IMG/VR virus record: IMGVR_UViG_3300042922_000643
Coordinates: 1-64,000 of that record
Source: a virus
DNA: 64,000 bases
Direction: 5' to 3' (one strand)
Below the pieces are notes generated by a model that worked only from the letters and a program-made list of their open reading frames with translations, was not told where the DNA came from and did not search any database. How positions within the stretch are numbered: the stretch's first letter is position 1; the number at the start of each line of letters is the position of its first letter. Positions 60,822 through 64,000 of the stretch are shown here, piece after piece. A program made the position numbers and the translations under genes.

Positions 60822-61628
60822 TTAGAATTTCACCCGATCACACATATCCTTATAGCTACATGCCTTGCACATATGACTCTGTCTAGGATAATGAAGCTCA
60901 GCCTGAATGCCTTGTTTCACACCACCAATGATAGATTTCATTCGAGCGAAGTCGGATTCTTGTTTGTGTATGATGATATCTCTACCTGTCTTCAGATAGT
61001 GATATTTCACATGGTCTTCTGTCGATTGAAAAAGTTCTCGGAAGGCATAGGACGCGAGGGATAGATCCAAGTCATGTTTTACTAGAAAAGGATCTATAGT
61101 GTCCGTTCCAGTCTTGAAGTCTACTATCTCAATATATCGCTTCCCGCTAGTGCTGTCAATAATTTCCCTTACAAGTTCAAAACTTCCTATAATTGTAACA
61201 TCATCTAGTGCGACTCTGTAAGGTAAATCGACACCAATAATATTCCCAGGATTGTCTTTGTTGAAGCGATAGAAGTTGTAGATCATTTCAATACCACTCA
61301 TCTGATACTTTGTGGATTCAGGATCTTTCTGCTGAACATTTCCTTTTTGTTTGTAATGAAAACTTGGATGTACTGATAAAATCTCATCGATCATAGACCT
61401 TGGATTGTAAGTTTCTTCCCACATCGCGGACCACTTCTCTTTCATCTGGCCAAGAGAGGGGAGCGTGCCATTCATTACGCTGAAAAAGAAGAAAGAAATT
61501 GTTTTATGTATTGCCTCTTTAAAGATAATACTATTTGTTTTTGCAATGGAAGATTCGTCTTTATGTACAAACTTATATTTCAAAGGGCATTCAAGATAAG
61601 AGTGTAATTCATTAAGGTTCAATTCCAT
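60822..61628 (-). CDS. RecB/AddB-like PD-(D/E)xK nuclease with Fe-S cysteines
   Basis: The 268-residue product has YLECPLKYKF at the start (first Cys of the cluster), IIGSFELVREI and IEIVDFKTGTD as the metal-binding D and DxK, and a C-terminal HMCKACSYKDMC completing four Cys. This is the PDDEXK_1/Cas4-like plan. It is the second such nuclease in the window after the one at 50.3 kb and lies in the late block, so it may process DNA ends in packaging or recombination. It overlaps the next gene by 17 bases. Confidence 0.8.
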   Translation of the reverse strand: MELNLNELHSYLECPLKYKFVHKDESSIAKTNSIIFKEAIHKTISFFFFSVMNGTLPSLGQMKEKWSAMWEETYNPRSMIDEILSVHPSFHYKQKGNVQQKDPESTKYQMSGIEMIYNFYRFNKDNPGNIIGVDLPYRVALDDVTIIGSFELVREIIDSTSGKRYIEIVDFKTGTDTIDPFLVKHDLDLSLASYAFRELFQSTEDHVKYHYLKTGRDIIIHKQESDFARMKSIIGGVKQGIQAELHYPRQSHMCKACSYKDMCDRVKF

Positions 61629-61866
61629 AGCTTGTCATCCTTTGCTGGAAGCAACCAGCATGTATTTGATTCTGTATTTCCCAGTCATAGTATTGACCGC
61701 CCTGTTGAATGTCTCTGCCGCATTCGACGCAGTAGGTAATATGATTTTCAAGAACTGACTTCTGCCAATCTGCAAATCCTTCTTTCCAGTTCTCTGGATT
61801 AATAGACTTTTTGGGATCTTTATGATCAAGAAAGTCGCCCCACATGCCGTGTTTAATACCAGCCAT
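61612..61866 (-). CDS. hypothetical protein with Cys pairs (84 aa)
   Basis: ATG 61866 follows AGAAGG and overlaps the end of the small gene upstream. A longer in-frame version (to 61983) would run through that gene and is not preferred. ITYCVECGRDIQQGGQYYDW plus IHAGC suggests a zinc site. The start has MWGDFLDHKDPKKSINPENWKEGF, helical and charged. The function is unknown. Confidence 0.6.
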   Translation of the reverse strand: MAGIKHGMWGDFLDHKDPKKSINPENWKEGFADWQKSVLENHITYCVECGRDIQQGGQYYDWEIQNQIHAGCFQQRMTSYGIEP

Positions 61867-62014
61867 ATTCCTTCTCCCCCAGTTTTTCAGTTGAACTAAC
61901 TCTTCGGCGGATATCCTCTTTGGTTTCACGCTCTTTTTGGACTGCCTTCCAATACTCATCCCACCACTCTTGGTTGTAAACATGAGCGTCTACATATGGT
62001 GGCCGCTTAAACAT
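61853..62014 (-). CDS. small charged protein (53 aa)
   Basis: The ATG at 62014 overlaps the stop of the zinc-ribbon gene upstream, and its own stop overlaps the next start by 14 bases. The product is aromatic and charged (VYNQEWWDEYWKAVQKERETKEDIRRRV), an amphipathic helix. Evidence is the coupled overlap and sensible composition; the same DNA is open in another frame. Confidence 0.55.
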   Translation of the reverse strand: MFKRPPYVDAHVYNQEWWDEYWKAVQKERETKEDIRRRVSSTEKLGEKEYGWY

Positions 62015-62198
62015 AGTAATCATCGTCCCTCAGATAAAGTAATGGGTAGGACTCTGCGGGTTCATGTTCTTTACTTTCGCAAATCGGACATTCTGGATCA
62101 ATCTCATAAGACTCAATATAATACTCATGCCCACAGGATATGCAAGCTACCCATATGTCTGTCGTTACTCTCTTTTTGAATCTCTTTCGTGTTGTCAT
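62007..62198 (-). CDS. zinc-ribbon protein (63 aa)
   Basis: The ATG overlaps the stop of the PhoH-like gene (ATGA). IWVACISCGHEYYIESYEIDPECPICESKE is a rubredoxin-like zinc ribbon, preceded by a basic start (MTTRKRFKKRV) and followed by an acidic end. The function is unknown. Confidence 0.7.
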   Translation of the reverse strand: MTTRKRFKKRVTTDIWVACISCGHEYYIESYEIDPECPICESKEHEPAESYPLLYLRDDDYYV

Positions 62199-63532
62199 TG
62201 CAATTTTTCCACTCCCAGTTGAGCCAGTTTGGAGCGGACCACTGTTTCCAATGTGATGTGACCAACGATATCTTCACCTTTGAATTTATCCACCGTGTAT
62301 GTAAGACCATTGCTGCTTGGCGTTAGTCGATGATCATCGATCTGTTGTGAGCTAATGTCTCCCAGGAAGACTACCTTACTACCCTCAGCAGCACGAGTAA
62401 TGATTGTCGCAGCTTCATGTGCTGTTAAGTTTTGTGCGTCATCCACAATGATGAACTGACCAGGAATACTTCTACCACGAAGATGAGCCAACGCTTCAAG
62501 CTCTAGAAATTTATTGTCAATGAGTCTTTGAATCTTATCACTTGAAGCCATGAATTTATCATCTTTATCTTCTTCTTTTTCAAGAAGGTACTCTAGTGCG
62601 TCAAAGGTGGAAGCCATCCATGGACTTAGCTTTTCAAGCTTATTCCCAGGTAGATAGCCAATATCTTTACCCACAGGAATCAGTGGCCGCATTACTACGA
62701 CTCTATTATATATTCCGTCTTTTCCTAATACTTGTTCTAGCGCTGCTGCCAATGTAAGTAATGTCTTTCCTGATCCAGAAGGACCGATTGCTGAAACAAA
62801 TTCAATACTTGGGTCAAGCAAGAGATGGAGCAAGAACTTTTGTTCTAGAACTTCATTGCCTTCTTTATCTTTTTTCGGCTTAATTCCCCACGCACGATAT
62901 TCATGTTTCAATGCTTGGATACTATGTGTTCCCGAATCATAAATACCTTGATGAATACCACCCGCTGGATCTTTCATAATTACAAACTGATTATGTACTA
63001 ATCTACGAGTACCTACATCAAAGCCCTGGATCGGATATGAACTATAGAACTCTTTTAATTCTTCTTTTGTAATATCGATATGTCGTACACCTGAATAAAG
63101 TTTACTTACGTTTACATCTTCAGGAGCGAAGTTCTGAGTATCAATTTTCAGAGAGTCTGCAATAACTCGAACATTAATATCTTGGCTGATTAAGGCCGCA
63201 TCTTCATCTCGCGCTGCTTTAATGATTTGGTGATCGTTCTTCTTCAGATCAAGGTCTTCCGCCTTGACAAGGACCTGAACCCAATGGCCTTCGTATGGAA
63301 CACCCGCATCCAGCTGGCCTCTTGTACGAAGCTCATCCAAGAATCTTGTAGTTGCTCGGCAATGTTCATTGATAGGGTCGTGACCCTTCTTGAACTTGTC
63401 TAGCTCGTTTAAAACTACTAGAGGAATAATTACATGAGTGGGTTCACCAAAACTCTTCAGTACGTCATACAGTGGCCGATCTAAAAGCACATTGGTATCA
63501 ACCACGACGCGTTTCAATTGTTGCGCTGCCAA
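62195..63532 (-). CDS. PIN-PhoH family ATPase/RNase
   Basis: The 445-residue product joins two domains. Residues 1-130 are a PIN nuclease (VVVDTNVLLD first Asp, VVLNELDKFK, KNDHQIIKAA and ALISQD acidic residues). Residues about 230-440 are PhoH (Walker A GPSGSGKT 250-257, MRPLIPVGKDIGYLPG, FIIVDDAQNLT Walker B, VFLGDISSQQID). This PhoH2 arrangement combines ATP-driven RNA unwinding with cleavage. In phages it is common, with a role in RNA turnover suspected. TTG 63532 follows AAGGAGG. Confidence 0.9.
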   Translation of the reverse strand: MAAQQLKRVVVDTNVLLDRPLYDVLKSFGEPTHVIIPLVVLNELDKFKKGHDPINEHCRATTRFLDELRTRGQLDAGVPYEGHWVQVLVKAEDLDLKKNDHQIIKAARDEDAALISQDINVRVIADSLKIDTQNFAPEDVNVSKLYSGVRHIDITKEELKEFYSSYPIQGFDVGTRRLVHNQFVIMKDPAGGIHQGIYDSGTHSIQALKHEYRAWGIKPKKDKEGNEVLEQKFLLHLLLDPSIEFVSAIGPSGSGKTLLTLAAALEQVLGKDGIYNRVVVMRPLIPVGKDIGYLPGNKLEKLSPWMASTFDALEYLLEKEEDKDDKFMASSDKIQRLIDNKFLELEALAHLRGRSIPGQFIIVDDAQNLTAHEAATIITRAAEGSKVVFLGDISSQQIDDHRLTPSSNGLTYTVDKFKGEDIVGHITLETVVRSKLAQLGVEKLQ

Positions 63533-63618
63533 TAAGGTTGCCTCCTTAGAATATCTTCATTAGTTATAGGTATCGGGATAATCCAAAATCTAGTGGCAAC
63601 ACCTCTCTCTCTAGTTCC

Positions 63619-63647
63619 ATTCAAAACGTTTTTAAGACGTAAGTCAA
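63619..63647 (-). promoter_or_regulatory. promoter candidate for the PhoH operon
   Basis: On the minus strand TTGACT (63647-63642), 17 bases, TTGAAT (63624-63619). The -35 is good and the -10 moderate. It lies between the terminator of the upstream gene and the PIN-PhoH start. Confidence 0.5.
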
Positions 63648-63661
63648 TACGAAAACAAAAA

Positions 63662-63688
63662 TAAAAAAAGACCCCTTTTCAGGAGTCC
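63662..63688 (-). terminator. intrinsic terminator
   Basis: On the minus strand GACTCC, loop TGAAAA, GGGGTC (one G-U) is followed by seven T residues. It closes the transcript of the 73-residue gene at 63698. Confidence 0.75.
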
Positions 63689-63697
63689 TTACATGGG

Positions 63698-63919
63698 TTA
63701 TACTGTCCATTCTTCAGCTACGATTTCAATATGAATCCAGCCTGCGCGGACTATGTGTAACTTGCCTGAACTATCTTTTAGCCTATGGTTCCCTGATTCC
63801 CTCACAGAGAGTTCAACAACACCTACTATACGTACAAATTCATCCCCAGGGAAACGATAAGTTCTTTGTCTCTCACCGTGAATAAGAGTTGGTGCAAAGG
63901 ATGTAACAGATACAGCCAT
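63698..63919 (-). CDS. small beta-rich hypothetical protein (73 aa)
   Basis: AAGGAGG precedes the ATG. The product has strands throughout (RTYRFPGDEFVRIVGVVELSVRES, KLHIVRAGWIHIEIVAEEW), like a small barrel. It is followed by a terminator on its strand. Confidence 0.6.
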   Translation of the reverse strand: MAVSVTSFAPTLIHGERQRTYRFPGDEFVRIVGVVELSVRESGNHRLKDSSGKLHIVRAGWIHIEIVAEEWTV

Positions 63920-63921
63920 AC

Positions 63922-64000
63922 TTAGACCTCCTTGTCTTTCGTCAGGTCTTCGCCATTAGTCCAGTCACCAACAGTACCTTTGGAACGGTAATTGGAAACA
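63922..64000 (-). CDS. hypothetical protein, C-terminal end only
   Basis: A minus-strand frame stays open from the window edge to TAA at 63924-63922 and ends GDWTNGEDLTKDKEV. Its last codons contain the ribosome site of the next gene, the usual packing here. Only about 25 residues are visible. Confidence 0.5.
   Translation of the reverse strand, partial: VSNYRSKGTVGDWTNGEDLTKDKEV

Noticed and set aside
1-64000. CRISPR array, integrase, transposase or insertion sequence
   Set aside because: I saw no regularly spaced direct repeats, no recombinase motifs and no terminal inverted repeats with target duplications.

Overview
The window looks like part of a large, probably strictly lytic, tailed phage of a Gram-positive host of the Bacillus/Paenibacillus type. 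The genes are small and tightly packed, often sharing ATGA or TGATG junctions. Nearly every one has a strong AGGAGG-type ribosome binding site, TTG and GTG starts are common, and the intergenic promoters are of the sigma-A type (TTGCCA-17-TATAAT, extended -10). There is no rRNA, integrase, transposase or CRISPR array, and no housekeeping operon of a chromosome. Host and phage type are inferred from these features; no database was consulted.

Layout. Bases 1-11,000 (+ strand) are an early/accessory region of mostly unknown small proteins. It holds a Thoeris anti-defence Tad2-like (DUF2829) gene, a tandem family of four paralogues, a house-cleaning NTP pyrophosphatase, lipoprotein and membrane proteins, and four non-coding stretches that look like structured RNAs; two of these carry a perfect tRNA T-arm. 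Bases 11,300-31,200 (+) are the DNA replication and nucleotide block: RNase H-like protein, SSB, RecA, thymidylate synthase, DHFR, anaerobic ribonucleotide reductase NrdD with its activase NrdG, a MazG-like protein, a metallophosphoesterase, a UvrD/PcrA-type helicase, dUTPase and a DnaG-type primase. Bases 31,200-36,700 (+) hold a 3D-domain cell-wall protein, a putative small RNA, and an unusual three-gene cassette: a protein with a His/Tyr-x-Asp/Asn repeat tail, a radical SAM/SPASM enzyme and a GYPxCC-motif protein. Bases 36,800-49,700 (+) continue with a dNMP kinase, a nuclease, a thymidine kinase-like protein, a SNF2-type helicase, a DHH phosphoesterase and many small unknowns, several overlapping in a staircase.

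At 49.7-51.2 kb the coding strand switches. One minus-strand zinc-ribbon gene and one plus-strand Cas4-like nuclease gene diverge from each other, and a hairpin terminator separates the latter from a long minus-strand block that runs to the end of the window. That block encodes a terminase-like ATPase, a Vsr/DUF559-like nuclease, a sigma factor, RuvC, a NAGPA-like protein, a GH15-like glycosidase, two families of tandem paralogues (one resembling virion proteins), another RecB-like nuclease and a PIN-PhoH protein. This is the likely late region, with the sigma factor a candidate for switching it on.

The genes fit together as a self-sufficient replication programme. NrdD/NrdG, dUTPase, ThyA, DHFR, a thymidine kinase-like protein and dNMP kinase supply dNTPs. 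Primase, helicases, SSB, RecA, RNase H and RuvC copy and resolve the DNA. The accessory genes are plausibly for host takeover and anti-defence. The most novel-looking elements are the radical SAM cassette at 32.9-35.6 kb and the tRNA-like RNAs at 5.6 and 7.0 kb.
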